Source: a virus
DNA length: 64,000 nt
Reading direction: 5' to 3' (one strand)
IMG/VR virus record: IMGVR_UViG_3300028836_000025
Span: 1-64,000 of that record
The position numbers and the translations under genes are program-made. Position 1 is the first letter of the stretch, and the number at the start of each line of letters is the position of its first letter. The notes below the pieces were generated by a model. It was not told the DNA's origin. It ran no database searches and saw nothing but the letters and a program-made list of their open reading frames with translations. This document shows, one piece after another, positions 5,549 through 13,027 of the stretch.

Positions 5549-5836
5549 ATGAAAGATACAAATCAAGTACAAAAAGCCCTTGAATCCAAGGCAAAGAAAG
5601 AGCTGCAAAGAATTGTAGACGAGTTTGTTATATCACTAAATAAGCTAAACTCAACGTACCGCCAACCACCCTCGTACACTATGTGTGAGAGTCGTAACAC
5701 TGATGCTAAGGTTTTTAGCTATATTAGACTTGGTTGCTTAGAGACTATACTTCACGACATGCTCGTTGAGGCATACTTAAGCCCTATGGTACACAAAAAG
5801 ACACAAGAGCTATTAACAAAATTAGAATTACTATAA
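5549..5836 (+). CDS. Small basic protein, unknown function
   Basis: A 95-aa protein, helical by composition, with Lys-rich N- and C-terminal parts and a Pro/Tyr/Cys-containing centre (QPPSYTMCE). It is the first gene after the structured RNA and ends 1 nt before the next start. I do not recognise a family. Confidence 0.65.
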   Translation: MKDTNQVQKALESKAKKELQRIVDEFVISLNKLNSTYRQPPSYTMCESRNTDAKVFSYIRLGCLETILHDMLVEAYLSPMVHKKTQELLTKLELL

Positions 5837-5837
5837 G

Positions 5838-6236
5838 ATGGCGCTAAATTATGATGTGACGCAAGTCAAAGATGCCTGGTTCAAGGTGGATCAGAAGATT
5901 CTAGATGAAGAAACTAGAGATAAAAGAAACTCAATATTTGGTCCAACCAGATATAAAGAGGATGGTGTAACCTATGAAATGGAGCAACCACTACAGACAG
6001 TGATATTCTTAACTATGTCAGTAGGAATGAATAGTATCACTGAAAAAAACAAACAGAAATTCTTTAATAGAATTAAGTTTATGGAGAGTAGAACAGGTGC
6101 TGTGATGAGGTTAAATGATGAACCACATCCTTTTACTATGGATATGGTGGAATCTTGTATTGGTTTAACAACCAATGCTAGCACTATGACTAAAGCTCAA
6201 TTTCTTAAAAACCAAACTCAATATTTAGAACTATAA
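5838..6236 (+). CDS. Unknown protein, 132 aa
   Basis: A soluble, mixed-charge protein that starts 1 nt after the preceding stop, so the pair is probably one operon. It has a hydrophobic, Met- and Thr-rich middle and a Thr/Ser-rich C-terminal third. No catalytic motif or known domain is recognised. Confidence 0.65.
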   Translation: MALNYDVTQVKDAWFKVDQKILDEETRDKRNSIFGPTRYKEDGVTYEMEQPLQTVIFLTMSVGMNSITEKNKQKFFNRIKFMESRTGAVMRLNDEPHPFTMDMVESCIGLTTNASTMTKAQFLKNQTQYLEL

Positions 6237-6253
6237 AGAACGAGGGTAAATAA

Positions 6254-6278
6254 TGGACATATAATACACTTATGTCCA
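6254..6278. promoter_or_regulatory. Inverted repeat TGGACAT/ATGTCCA in intergenic gap
   Basis: A perfect 7-bp inverted repeat with an 11-nt AT-rich spacer in the 114-nt gap between genes. A second, weaker one (TCAC/GTGA, 6,305-6,319) follows. There is no T-run. It could be an operator or an mRNA hairpin; the gap is one of the few in this part of the + strand and may hold a promoter for the genes from 6,351. Confidence 0.35.
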
Positions 6279-6350
6279 ATAAACAACAAAAAATGAACAT
6301 GAACTCACTTATAATGTGAATTGGAATGTAATTAATAACTAAACAAATAG

Positions 6351-6587
6351 ATGAAAAACTTATTAGATAGATTAGAAGATGAGGTGTTGGCGGGATTAAA
6401 AGATAATACGAAGAAATACCCATCGAGCGTAGAAAGCGCACTAAAAGCACTTGAGGAAAACTACTGCTGGCTTAGCCTAACAGTGGGTCAGGTGCATGGG
6501 ATTCTTATGTTTAGTAATATACCGTACGAGAAAAGAACAGATATGACATTTAAATTTGGAGAAAATATAATTAAAGATGAAAAATAA
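6351..6587 (+). CDS. Small protein, 78 aa, unknown
   Basis: An acidic N-terminal helix, a hydrophobic Trp/Leu/Val-rich centre and a Lys/Glu tail. It overlaps the next gene by 11 nt. First gene after the regulatory gap at 6,237-6,350. No family recognised. Confidence 0.6.
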   Translation: MKNLLDRLEDEVLAGLKDNTKKYPSSVESALKALEENYCWLSLTVGQVHGILMFSNIPYEKRTDMTFKFGENIIKDEK

Positions 6588-6843
6588 AGTAAAACAAAAC
6601 CTACCTGACTGGTTTGATGGAGAAGTTTATGAGATCGGAGACGAGGTTCGTAACCCATTTTCAGGTGACAAATACCTGTTAACTGCAGAGGAATTAAGTA
6701 TGTATGATCTAATTCAGGGCGCTCAAATGGCTTTAGCTATGGGTATGCCAGTTGATCATGCGGATTGTGTTACAATTATGCAAAAGGGACTAAGCTGGTT
6801 TAGACAGAATAACCCAAAAGCATATATGATACTACTCGATTAA
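6577..6843 (+). CDS. Conserved phage protein of unknown function, 88 aa
   Basis: Contains LPDWFDGEVY.IGD near the N-terminus, NPFSG at about residue 27 and LSMYDLIQGAQMA in the middle. These segments are familiar from short hypothetical proteins of marine phages, from memory only. Soluble, with a helical C-terminal half. It joins the following 26-aa ORF by TAATG. Function unknown. Confidence 0.7.
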   Translation: MKNKVKQNLPDWFDGEVYEIGDEVRNPFSGDKYLLTAEELSMYDLIQGAQMALAMGMPVDHADCVTIMQKGLSWFRQNNPKAYMILLD

Positions 6844-6923
6844 TGATATATCTATATACAGGATTACTGGCTTATATAGTCGTGGAACAAATAATGGAAT
6901 CAAATAGAAAATTTAAAGAGTAA
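6843..6923 (+). CDS. 26-aa coupled mini-ORF
   Basis: The ATG overlaps the previous stop (TAATG) and the stop overlaps the next start (TAATG). The peptide has a hydrophobic N-terminal half with aromatic and aliphatic residues and a charged tail, possibly a short membrane-associated helix. The overlaps at both ends suggest that it is translated, if only as a ribosome relay. Confidence 0.4.
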   Translation: MIYLYTGLLAYIVVEQIMESNRKFKE

Positions 6924-7189
6924 TGACAAGAAAACAAATAGAAAAATACATTAGAAATGAGCTTGGTAGCGAACCAAGACACGACTGCCGAGCTTTAGCT
7001 GAAGCGATAAATGAGATAGCTGAAGAAGTTAATTTCGACTCCTATAGACTAATGCAATTATTGCTAGAAAATAGACCGATAGACGCTCTATACACGCATA
7101 GCTATGGCTTTCACACCGCTCAAGGCAGATCTTTAATAGAAGGAATGCAAAATAAATACTACAAATATGGCAACAAGAGCACTAATTAG
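6923..7189 (+). CDS. Small protein, 88 aa, unknown
   Basis: Begins by TAATG overlap with the mini-ORF and overlaps the next gene by 23 nt. The N-terminus looks helical and basic, followed by an Ala/Glu helix (ALAEAINEIAEE) and an aromatic, Gly/Tyr-rich C-terminal part. No family recognised. Confidence 0.6.
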   Translation: MTRKQIEKYIRNELGSEPRHDCRALAEAINEIAEEVNFDSYRLMQLLLENRPIDALYTHSYGFHTAQGRSLIEGMQNKYYKYGNKSTN

Positions 7190-7655
7190 AATAGTACCAA
7201 GAGAAGAGGGTGTCAGTTTTTCTGAACACCCTGAACTCGTACAAACGGAAATATACCATCACTATGATGGTTACCCCCAATACTTGGGGCGTAAATTAGC
7301 AGAAATGCTAGGTGAGGTAAAAGTAGTGAATGGGCTAGCTTCAAGAGAATATCTTGGAAGTAAAAACCTTACCACTATGGCAGCTAGACCTATACTCCAA
7401 GCTAACGGGATATCCTGCTTAGCCGCTAGTATAGTGTCTGAACTAAAGACAGAGTGTGGACAAGTATACCTAGAGATGCCTAACAAAGTGTTAGATGAAG
7501 CGTGGATTGATTTCACGTACTACATCTGGGTTAAAGTTGGTGAACCTATATGGATCAGCATCTTTGATCACAGCGCGGAAGGGTGCACATTTGTAGGGTG
7601 CACCTTTGTAGGCACGTGTGATAAACTTTTAGAAAGATATAACGATGAGACATAA
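7167..7655 (+). CDS. Conserved phage protein with MATRA... and HHYDGYP motifs
   Basis: A 162-aa protein opening with MATRALIRI and carrying IYHHYDGYPQYLG around residues 29-41. This combination is typical of a widespread uncharacterised phage family, from memory. Near the C-terminus a 15-nt in-frame tandem duplication (7,581-7,610) repeats five residues, GCTFV, and looks recent. The gene overlaps the ligase start by 11 nt. Function unknown. Confidence 0.7.
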   Translation: MATRALIRIVPREEGVSFSEHPELVQTEIYHHYDGYPQYLGRKLAEMLGEVKVVNGLASREYLGSKNLTTMAARPILQANGISCLAASIVSELKTECGQVYLEMPNKVLDEAWIDFTYYIWVKVGEPIWISIFDHSAEGCTFVGCTFVGTCDKLLERYNDET

Positions 7656-8508
7656 ACCAATGCTAGCATACCCTGTTAGCAATAAACCAATAGATTACGA
7701 TAAGAAGGTTTTTATACAACCTAAACTTGATGGTGTTCGCTGTTTAATACAGTATGAGCCAGAAAAATACGGTGATGATAGCTATAGAGGTAAAGCGATG
7801 GCTTATTCACGCACAGGAAAAGAATGGAAGAATATAGATCATATACTTAAAGAGTTAGGACCTTTCTTTGAGACATACCCTGATGCGGTATTAGACGGAG
7901 AGCTTTACAACCACGATTTGCGAGATAACTTTGAGAAGATTATCTCTTGTGTGCGTAAAACTAAACCTACAGAAGAGCATAGAGCTGAATCTAAGAGATT
8001 GGTTCAGTTTCACTGTTATGACGTGCCTAGTAATCCCCACAGATTTGATGTTAGAAATGAATGGATTAAACTAAATGTACCTATTGCCGTAAGCTTTAAG
8101 ATCGTAGAAACCCACGAGATTTATGCGGAGAAATACATGCTAGATTTGCATAAGATTTTTCTAAAGAAGGGGTATGAAGGCTCTATAGTGCGTATAAACG
8201 GGGTGTATGAGAATAAAAGATCTCATAACTTAAGAAAAATTAAAGATTTCCAAGACTCAGAGGCTACTATAATAGACTGGGTGGAAGGAAAAGGTAAACG
8301 TAAAGGTACTATCGGTAAATTTGTTGGAGAAGATTCTGACGGAGTCGTATTCGGTATACCTGTAATGGATAAGTTTAAATACTTACAGGATAACTTTGAT
8401 GAAATGAAAACATGGGTCGGTAGAGAGGCTACGTTCACATATTTTGAAAGAACGAAGGCTAATAGTTACCGCTTCCCACTATTTAAAGCGATAAGAGATT
8501 ATGAGTGA
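7645..8508 (+). CDS. ATP-dependent DNA ligase
   Basis: Seals nicks in phage DNA, using ATP to adenylate an active-site Lys. A 287-aa enzyme of the short phage type: nucleotidyltransferase domain with motif I KLDGVR (Lys27), LDGELY (83-88, Glu86), motif IV EGSIVR (178-183) and motif V LRKIK (196-200), then a C-terminal OB-like domain from about residue 205. The length is shorter than T7 ligase (about 360 aa) but all core motifs are present. It overlaps its neighbours on both sides, inside the replication operon, and probably joins Okazaki fragments during phage replication. Confidence 0.9.
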   Translation: MRHKPMLAYPVSNKPIDYDKKVFIQPKLDGVRCLIQYEPEKYGDDSYRGKAMAYSRTGKEWKNIDHILKELGPFFETYPDAVLDGELYNHDLRDNFEKIISCVRKTKPTEEHRAESKRLVQFHCYDVPSNPHRFDVRNEWIKLNVPIAVSFKIVETHEIYAEKYMLDLHKIFLKKGYEGSIVRINGVYENKRSHNLRKIKDFQDSEATIIDWVEGKGKRKGTIGKFVGEDSDGVVFGIPVMDKFKYLQDNFDEMKTWVGREATFTYFERTKANSYRFPLFKAIRDYE

Positions 8509-8695
8509 ATTAAAAGAAGAAGATTACAAAATTAAAGGGAGTAAAGACCTATGGGAATGTGTACACACACTAGAAGTGGTCGCTCATTGGATGAGGGACT
8601 CTTCGTTTGATTACGATTCTAGGGATTTGAAACATTTACTTAGTGAGGCTCTTAAAACCTATAACAACTATTTATATGAGAAGACTAATATATGA
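8501..8695 (+). CDS. Small acidic protein, 64 aa, unknown
   Basis: Starts within the ligase stop region (overlap of 8 nt) and is mostly helical and acidic, with one Cys and two Trp. Its end overlaps the next small ORF. No family recognised. Confidence 0.6.
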   Translation: MSELKEEDYKIKGSKDLWECVHTLEVVAHWMRDSSFDYDSRDLKHLLSEALKTYNNYLYEKTNI

Positions 8696-8786
8696 CCTAT
8701 ACTACGCTGATGAGATCAGTGTAGATATAGCTATAAAGCTACTAGACAGGCTAGAGAAATCAAGAGATAAAAGACGAAGATACTAA
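8676..8786 (+). CDS. Small basic-tailed protein, 36 aa
   Basis: A 36-codon ORF overlapping the previous gene by 20 nt and ending 1 nt before the DNA polymerase start. N-terminal aromatic segment, a Leu/Ile helix and an Arg/Lys-rich C-terminus ending RDKRRRY. It may help ribosomes reach the unusual TTG start of the polymerase, which is inference. Confidence 0.45.
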   Translation: MRRLIYDLYYADEISVDIAIKLLDRLEKSRDKRRRY

Positions 8787-8787
8787 A

Positions 8788-10641
8788 TTGGACAAAATAA
8801 GGTTCATAGGGGAGAGTAGTCACGTAAGTGATATACAAGCGGCAACTATAGAAGAATGCCTGCTATACTGTAAGAGCAAGTCTGTTCTTGGGGTAGATAC
8901 AGAGACAGAGGGTCTTGATTTCACTCGTAATAAGATGATTATGCTCCAGATAGGAGATAAAGAAAGACAGTTTGTTATAGACACCCGAGTTATAGATATA
9001 ACACCACTTAAAGAGGTGTTTGAGAGTAAAGACATTATAAAAATCTTTCACAACGCTAAGTTTGATTATAAGTTCCTGAAAAGATGGGGCGGAATATCAA
9101 CTGAGAACATGTATGACACCTTTCTTGTAGAGAAGGTGTTAAATTGTGGTAAGAAAGATTTTAGGTACTCCTTAGCAGAATGTGTTAAGAGATACTTCAA
9201 CGTAGAGCTAGATAAAACTATTAGAAGTGGTTTTATAGGGCTCTCTACTAAACCCTATACGTTAGATCAAGTTGTATATGGTGCTGAGGATGTAGTATAT
9301 CTGTGTGATATACGAGAAAAGCAGCTACCGACACTACACTTGTACTCAGTACATCAAACCGCGAAGTTGGAGAACGCCGTAGTAAAAGTGTTTGCTGAGA
9401 TCGAATACGAAGGGTTAAAGATTGATAGGGAAAGATGGATTGATATGGCAGAGGAAAATGTTAAACTAGCCTACGAGCAAGAGTTAAAGCTTGATCGCAT
9501 GGTACTAGAGCATCCTCTTCTAACTCAGTACAACACCCCTATGCAAAGCGATATGTTTGAGCCTATCGAAATGGCTCGGCGTACCGCTATTAACTGGAAC
9601 TCTCCAGTACAGACGCTAGCTCTTTTTCGGAACCTAGTGCCTAGCTTAGAAAATGTAAACGGACAGAATCTTGGTAAATACGCCAAGTTTCATGAATTAA
9701 TAGATGAATATATACAATACAAAAAGCGAACTAAACTCGCGAACGCTTATGGAATTAAATTCTTTGATTATGTAAGCGAAGATGGGAAGGTTCACACGAA
9801 CTTCTCCCAGATTTTAGACACGGGTAGAGTGTCGTCTAGCAAGCCTAATATGCAGCAGATACCAAGTAATAATATCTTTAGAAATTGCTTTATAGCAAAA
9901 GATGGCTGGGTGTTTGTATCTTCGGATTACTCCTCACAAGAGTTAAACGTGATAGCGTACGGCAGTCAAGACCCTGTCTGGCTAGACGCCCTTGAAAGAG
10001 GGTTAGACCTCCACGGAGTATGCGCGGATCTAGTCTTTGAAGACAAGTGGAGAAATGCAGATGCCGTTGGTAAAAAGAAGTTACGTACTCAGATAAAAAC
10101 CATTAACTTTGGTTTAGCTTATGGTATGGGACCCTTTAAACTCGCTGAGACCTTATCTATATCTCAAGATGCAGCTCTAGAGCTTATAGAGAAATACTTT
10201 ACAGAATTCCCTAATATCAGGGCATTCCTAGAAAAGTTAGGGCAATATGGTAAAGATAAAGGATTTATTTGTACCTTTAGACCCTTCTTAAGACGAAGAT
10301 GGTTTAGTGACTGGTACCCAGGCATGCAGTATAGTAAAGGAAAAATGAGAGAGCTAGGTGCTATAGAGCGCGCTTCTAAAAACACCCCTATTCAGGGGTC
10401 AAGCGCCGATATGACTAAACTAGCTCTTATCTATGTCTATAATGAAATACAAGAATCTTGGTCTGACTCAGTAAAAATAGTTATGACTGTGCATGATCAA
10501 ATAGATACTATATGCCGTGAAGACGTAACTGAAGCTTGGAAAATACGCATGACAGAGCTTATGGAAAAAGCTGCGAAGGTTATAATACCCAATAGCCTGT
10601 TAAAGGCAGATACTAACATATCCCAAACATGGGAAAAATAA
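8788..10641 (+). CDS. Family A DNA polymerase with 3'-5' exonuclease
   Basis: Replicative polymerase, 617 aa. The exonuclease domain has VDTETEGLD (36-44), HNAKFD (88-93) and YGAEDVVYLCDI (164-175). The polymerase domain has motif A DYSSQEL (from Asp380), motif B KTINFGLAYG (437-446) and motif C VHDQ (568-571). Motif A departs from the usual DYSQIEL, and motif C has Gln in place of the more common Glu. There is no 5'-nuclease domain, as in T7. The start is TTG at 8,788: the next in-frame ATG (residue 50) would delete exonuclease motif I. It works with the downstream primase-helicase, ligase and SSB-like protein. Confidence 0.93.
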   Translation: MDKIRFIGESSHVSDIQAATIEECLLYCKSKSVLGVDTETEGLDFTRNKMIMLQIGDKERQFVIDTRVIDITPLKEVFESKDIIKIFHNAKFDYKFLKRWGGISTENMYDTFLVEKVLNCGKKDFRYSLAECVKRYFNVELDKTIRSGFIGLSTKPYTLDQVVYGAEDVVYLCDIREKQLPTLHLYSVHQTAKLENAVVKVFAEIEYEGLKIDRERWIDMAEENVKLAYEQELKLDRMVLEHPLLTQYNTPMQSDMFEPIEMARRTAINWNSPVQTLALFRNLVPSLENVNGQNLGKYAKFHELIDEYIQYKKRTKLANAYGIKFFDYVSEDGKVHTNFSQILDTGRVSSSKPNMQQIPSNNIFRNCFIAKDGWVFVSSDYSSQELNVIAYGSQDPVWLDALERGLDLHGVCADLVFEDKWRNADAVGKKKLRTQIKTINFGLAYGMGPFKLAETLSISQDAALELIEKYFTEFPNIRAFLEKLGQYGKDKGFICTFRPFLRRRWFSDWYPGMQYSKGKMRELGAIERASKNTPIQGSSADMTKLALIYVYNEIQESWSDSVKIVMTVHDQIDTICREDVTEAWKIRMTELMEKAAKVIIPNSLLKADTNISQTWEK

Positions 10642-10811
10642 TGAAAAATAAAAGAATAGTCTCAATATCCGCAGGTTTGTACGATAAATTGAGCAAAAGA
10701 ATTGAAACTCAAGATAAGATAATTCTTACGCTAGAGATGCAACTATCTAATGAGAGATTAAAGAATAAAAATCTAGAAAGACTAGTAACTACAAGAAACA
10801 AAAAACAATAA
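10641..10811 (+). CDS. Small basic coiled-coil protein, 56 aa
   Basis: Start at ATG 10,641 overlaps the polymerase stop as TAATG; an upstream ATG at 10,629 is less likely. The sequence is Lys- and Arg-rich with a heptad-like middle (residues 12-48), so it is probably a coiled coil. Possibly a small DNA-binding or polymerase-associated factor, unproven. Confidence 0.55.
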   Translation: MKNKRIVSISAGLYDKLSKRIETQDKIILTLEMQLSNERLKNKNLERLVTTRNKKQ

Positions 10812-10818
10812 AAGATTA

Positions 10819-11124
10819 ATGGAAGATTTTGATACAGAGGATTTATTCGGTGGTAGAGAAGAGGTGCTTAAAAATTTAGGTAACCACATAGCAAAAGCTT
10901 TAATACGGTTAGCTAAAAATGAACCTTTAGAAGAATATGAAATAGGTGACTCTGAGGATTATCTAGTGGGTGAACTCGCTAGGTGCTTAACTCTACAGAA
11001 CCTATACTTAGACCGGGAAGAGTACGAGAAGTGTGCGATTATGAAATTGCGCATTATAGTGTTAAACAAAAAGCTGGGATTAGACTTGACTGGCTCAATG
11101 GAGGATTTTGATGAAGAAGATTAA
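10819..11124 (+). CDS. Acidic helical protein with UVR-like segment, unknown
   Basis: A 101-aa acidic protein. Residues about 62-90 (YLDREEYEKCAIMKLRI and following) resemble the UVR helical hairpin of UvrB/UvrC and some Clp adaptors: D.E.YE.A...R..I..L. The ends are very acidic. If the match is real it may be a protein-protein interaction module; function is not established. An 18-codon ORF follows at 11,111 but is not convincing. Confidence 0.6.
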   Translation: MEDFDTEDLFGGREEVLKNLGNHIAKALIRLAKNEPLEEYEIGDSEDYLVGELARCLTLQNLYLDREEYEKCAIMKLRIIVLNKKLGLDLTGSMEDFDEED

Positions 11125-11171
11125 AGAACCAATAGAAGATAATGATATTATCTTTGAGACCTTGTAGAACG

Positions 11172-11213
11172 TGACAAAAGCCTCTAATAAGATAATGTAA
11201 CAGGCTAATGTCA
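11172..11213. promoter_or_regulatory. Imperfect palindrome, second copy; possible operator
   Basis: TGACA, AA, AGCCT, an 18-nt spacer with TAATAAGATAAT, AGGCT, AA, TGTCA. Stems are 5 bp plus 5 bp. It closely matches 915-958 including the TAAGATAA spacer. It lies 14 nt before the HTH gene at 11,228, so autoregulation by that protein is a reasonable guess. It could instead be a transcribed hairpin. Confidence 0.5.
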
Positions 11214-11227
11214 CATATTTAAACCCA

Positions 11228-11851
11228 ATGCCACAGTACGAAAGAAACTTAGAAGTATTTAATAGACGGCGCATAGTTTATACTAGGCTACCTATTACAG
11301 ACGTGCCTACTATAGACACTTCTAAGTACATGTATTATGAAGACGGCACCTATGAGTGCTATGAGCTATTCCGTAGCAAAGCTAAGATCACGACTTATAG
11401 AAGTCTAAAGTGGCACTTGCTTGTGCTATGGTATTTAAACCCATCTTTAGATCAAGATGAGTTTATGGATGTAGCTCAAATTATTGCGGACAAAAGCAAC
11501 GGGTTTACTAGTTTTAGTATATACCCGGAAATACTACGGAAAATAGTATATGAGGTTAGCATGTTAGATTTAGAAGAACCCCCTAAGAATAAGTTACGTA
11601 AGGTTATATTTAAACTACATAATGGTTTAGAGAAAGTAGAGAAACTTAGCATCGTAGGAGCTCTGATAGGTAGATCAAATAAGATCCATCCTGACGACAT
11701 CTATGCGTGTATGATAGACTTACATGACATGGGTCAAAAGATTACGTTAAAACGCGTCTCTGAGATCCTTAGGGTATCCTTAAGAACAATACATAGGCAT
11801 ATGCCGGAAGAATTAAAAAGAGAAAAAGAATTATTAAATAAAGAATTATGA
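11228..11851 (+). CDS. Helix-turn-helix protein, probable regulator or replication factor
   Basis: A 207-aa basic protein. The C-terminal segment from about residue 172 (ITLKRVSEILRVSLRTIHRH) has a helix-turn-helix pattern, with Arg and His in the recognition helix. The first 140 residues are rich in Tyr and Leu with no known motif. It opens the operon that runs to the sigma factor and recombination genes, directly behind the palindrome at 11,172-11,213. It may bind that palindrome and its twin at 915-958; a replication-initiator role is also possible. Confidence 0.6.
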   Translation: MPQYERNLEVFNRRRIVYTRLPITDVPTIDTSKYMYYEDGTYECYELFRSKAKITTYRSLKWHLLVLWYLNPSLDQDEFMDVAQIIADKSNGFTSFSIYPEILRKIVYEVSMLDLEEPPKNKLRKVIFKLHNGLEKVEKLSIVGALIGRSNKIHPDDIYACMIDLHDMGQKITLKRVSEILRVSLRTIHRHMPEELKREKELLNKEL

Positions 11852-11872
11852 TAGAAATTAAAAACAGAAACA

Positions 11873-12223
11873 ATGGGATTATTTAGCTGGAAAACACAAG
11901 ACACAGATGAAAGCATACCTGCTAGCGGATCAACCCGTGAATCATTCACAGTTTATATGAGTGACGGAAAAACTACTTGGAAAGAAGATAACTACGAAGG
12001 TTATGGAGAGTTCGGTGGAAAAGATTACTATGAACTCCTCGATGAAATGAATGGAGGGAGTGGAGATCGTGGTGCAGGTATAGATTTAGCTTTTAATGAA
12101 AAAAGAGACGATGTAAAATTCCCCAGTTTAACCAGAAATGGCCACTTCTACAATGAAGAGCCGCAGCAATGTGAGTACCAAGGATGGTTTTACGGAGATG
12201 AAGACGAAAATGAAGATTATTAA
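11873..12223 (+). CDS. Conserved uncharacterised phage protein (MGLFSWKTQDT family)
   Basis: A 116-aa acidic protein. The opening MGLFSWKTQDTDESI and the later FGGKDYYELLDEMNG and GAGIDL blocks belong to a family that I recognise, from memory, as widespread in phages and some bacteria, without known function. The C-terminus is very acidic (GDEDENEDY). Soluble, no membrane segment. Confidence 0.7.
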   Translation: MGLFSWKTQDTDESIPASGSTRESFTVYMSDGKTTWKEDNYEGYGEFGGKDYYELLDEMNGGSGDRGAGIDLAFNEKRDDVKFPSLTRNGHFYNEEPQQCEYQGWFYGDEDENEDY

Positions 12224-12236
12224 ATAAAGAATTATA

Positions 12237-12509
12237 ATGATAAGTACAACACTAGGTTTACTAGTAGGAGGTATGATATGCTTTATAGGTGTTATGTTTG
12301 AAGAGTGGTCTAGTAAATTACCGGGCACAGCTTCCATAACAATAGTATACTCAGGTATACTTATAAGATTTATGACGGGGGTGTTTGCCTCTATCGCTAT
12401 CATAGGCCTACTAGAGAACATTAACCTGAACCTATATCTAGCAACGCTAGGTGTAATGGTTTGTATGGTTCACCCAATAACAATATACGTAAAACAAAAA
12501 AGAAAATGA
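12237..12509 (+). CDS. Small integral membrane protein, 90 aa
   Basis: Three hydrophobic segments (about residues 4-22, 37-60 and 67-84) predict two to three transmembrane helices with a basic C-terminal tail (KQKRK). It sits among replication genes, so a holin role is less likely than a host-membrane function. Its stop overlaps the next ATG as ATGA. Confidence 0.6.
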   Translation: MISTTLGLLVGGMICFIGVMFEEWSSKLPGTASITIVYSGILIRFMTGVFASIAIIGLLENINLNLYLATLGVMVCMVHPITIYVKQKRK

Positions 12510-12676
12510 GTAGAAGAAAAAATGGAGTTAAAAAAGATCGGGTGGCAAAGCTCGATGCGATCAACGCTATAGATAAAAAGGTAAAGCGTAAGATAGCAAA
12601 GATATCCGTCGAGGAGTTAGACAAGCTTATATCTAGACGTAGAATTCTTACAGCCCAATTAAAAACTAGTAAATGA
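12506..12676 (+). CDS. Small very basic helical protein, 56 aa
   Basis: Start at ATG 12,506 overlaps the preceding stop (ATGA); the frame is open further upstream but would run through the membrane protein. Lys and Arg make up a large share, with a helical pattern, so nucleic-acid binding is plausible. The stop overlaps the HAD gene start at 12,673. Confidence 0.55.
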   Translation: MSRRKNGVKKDRVAKLDAINAIDKKVKRKIAKISVEELDKLISRRRILTAQLKTSK

Positions 12677-13026
12677 AGAATTACTTAATAGACATCGATG
12701 GTACCGTGTGTGAGGATATTCCAAATGAAGAGTCTGAAAACTTTGCTACAGCTAAAGTATTTCCGGATGCTCTTACCACGTTAACTAAATGGTACAACGA
12801 GGGTCATACAGTAACATTTTTCACCGCACGAGAAGAGAAACACAGAAAAACAACAGAAACATGGCTAAACAAAAATGGTTTTAAATACCACGGGTTAATA
12901 ATGGATAAACCAAGAGGTGGAAACTATCACTGGATAGATAACCTTAAAGTGCAAGCTACACAGTATTTAGGCAAATTTACTGAGCTTACAAAAGAAAATA
13001 AACTAATAGAAGTATTTGAAAACTAA
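12673..13026 (+). CDS. HAD-superfamily phosphatase
   Basis: A 117-aa single-domain HAD hydrolase. Motif I is DIDGT (Asp7 and Asp9), motif II TFFTAR, the motif III Lys is in DKPRGG, and motif IV is the weak WIDN. There is no cap domain, so the substrate is probably a macromolecule or small phosphomonoester such as a nucleotide or a DNA/RNA 3'-phosphate. Its position beside nucleotide and recombination genes fits nucleotide metabolism or end repair. The exact substrate cannot be told from sequence. Confidence 0.75.
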   Translation: MKNYLIDIDGTVCEDIPNEESENFATAKVFPDALTTLTKWYNEGHTVTFFTAREEKHRKTTETWLNKNGFKYHGLIMDKPRGGNYHWIDNLKVQATQYLGKFTELTKENKLIEVFEN

Positions 13027-13027
13027 A

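Noticed and set aside
11111-11167. An 18-codon ORF after the UVR-like protein gene
   Set aside because: It overlaps the previous gene, is very short and shows no conserved feature. Chance is likely.
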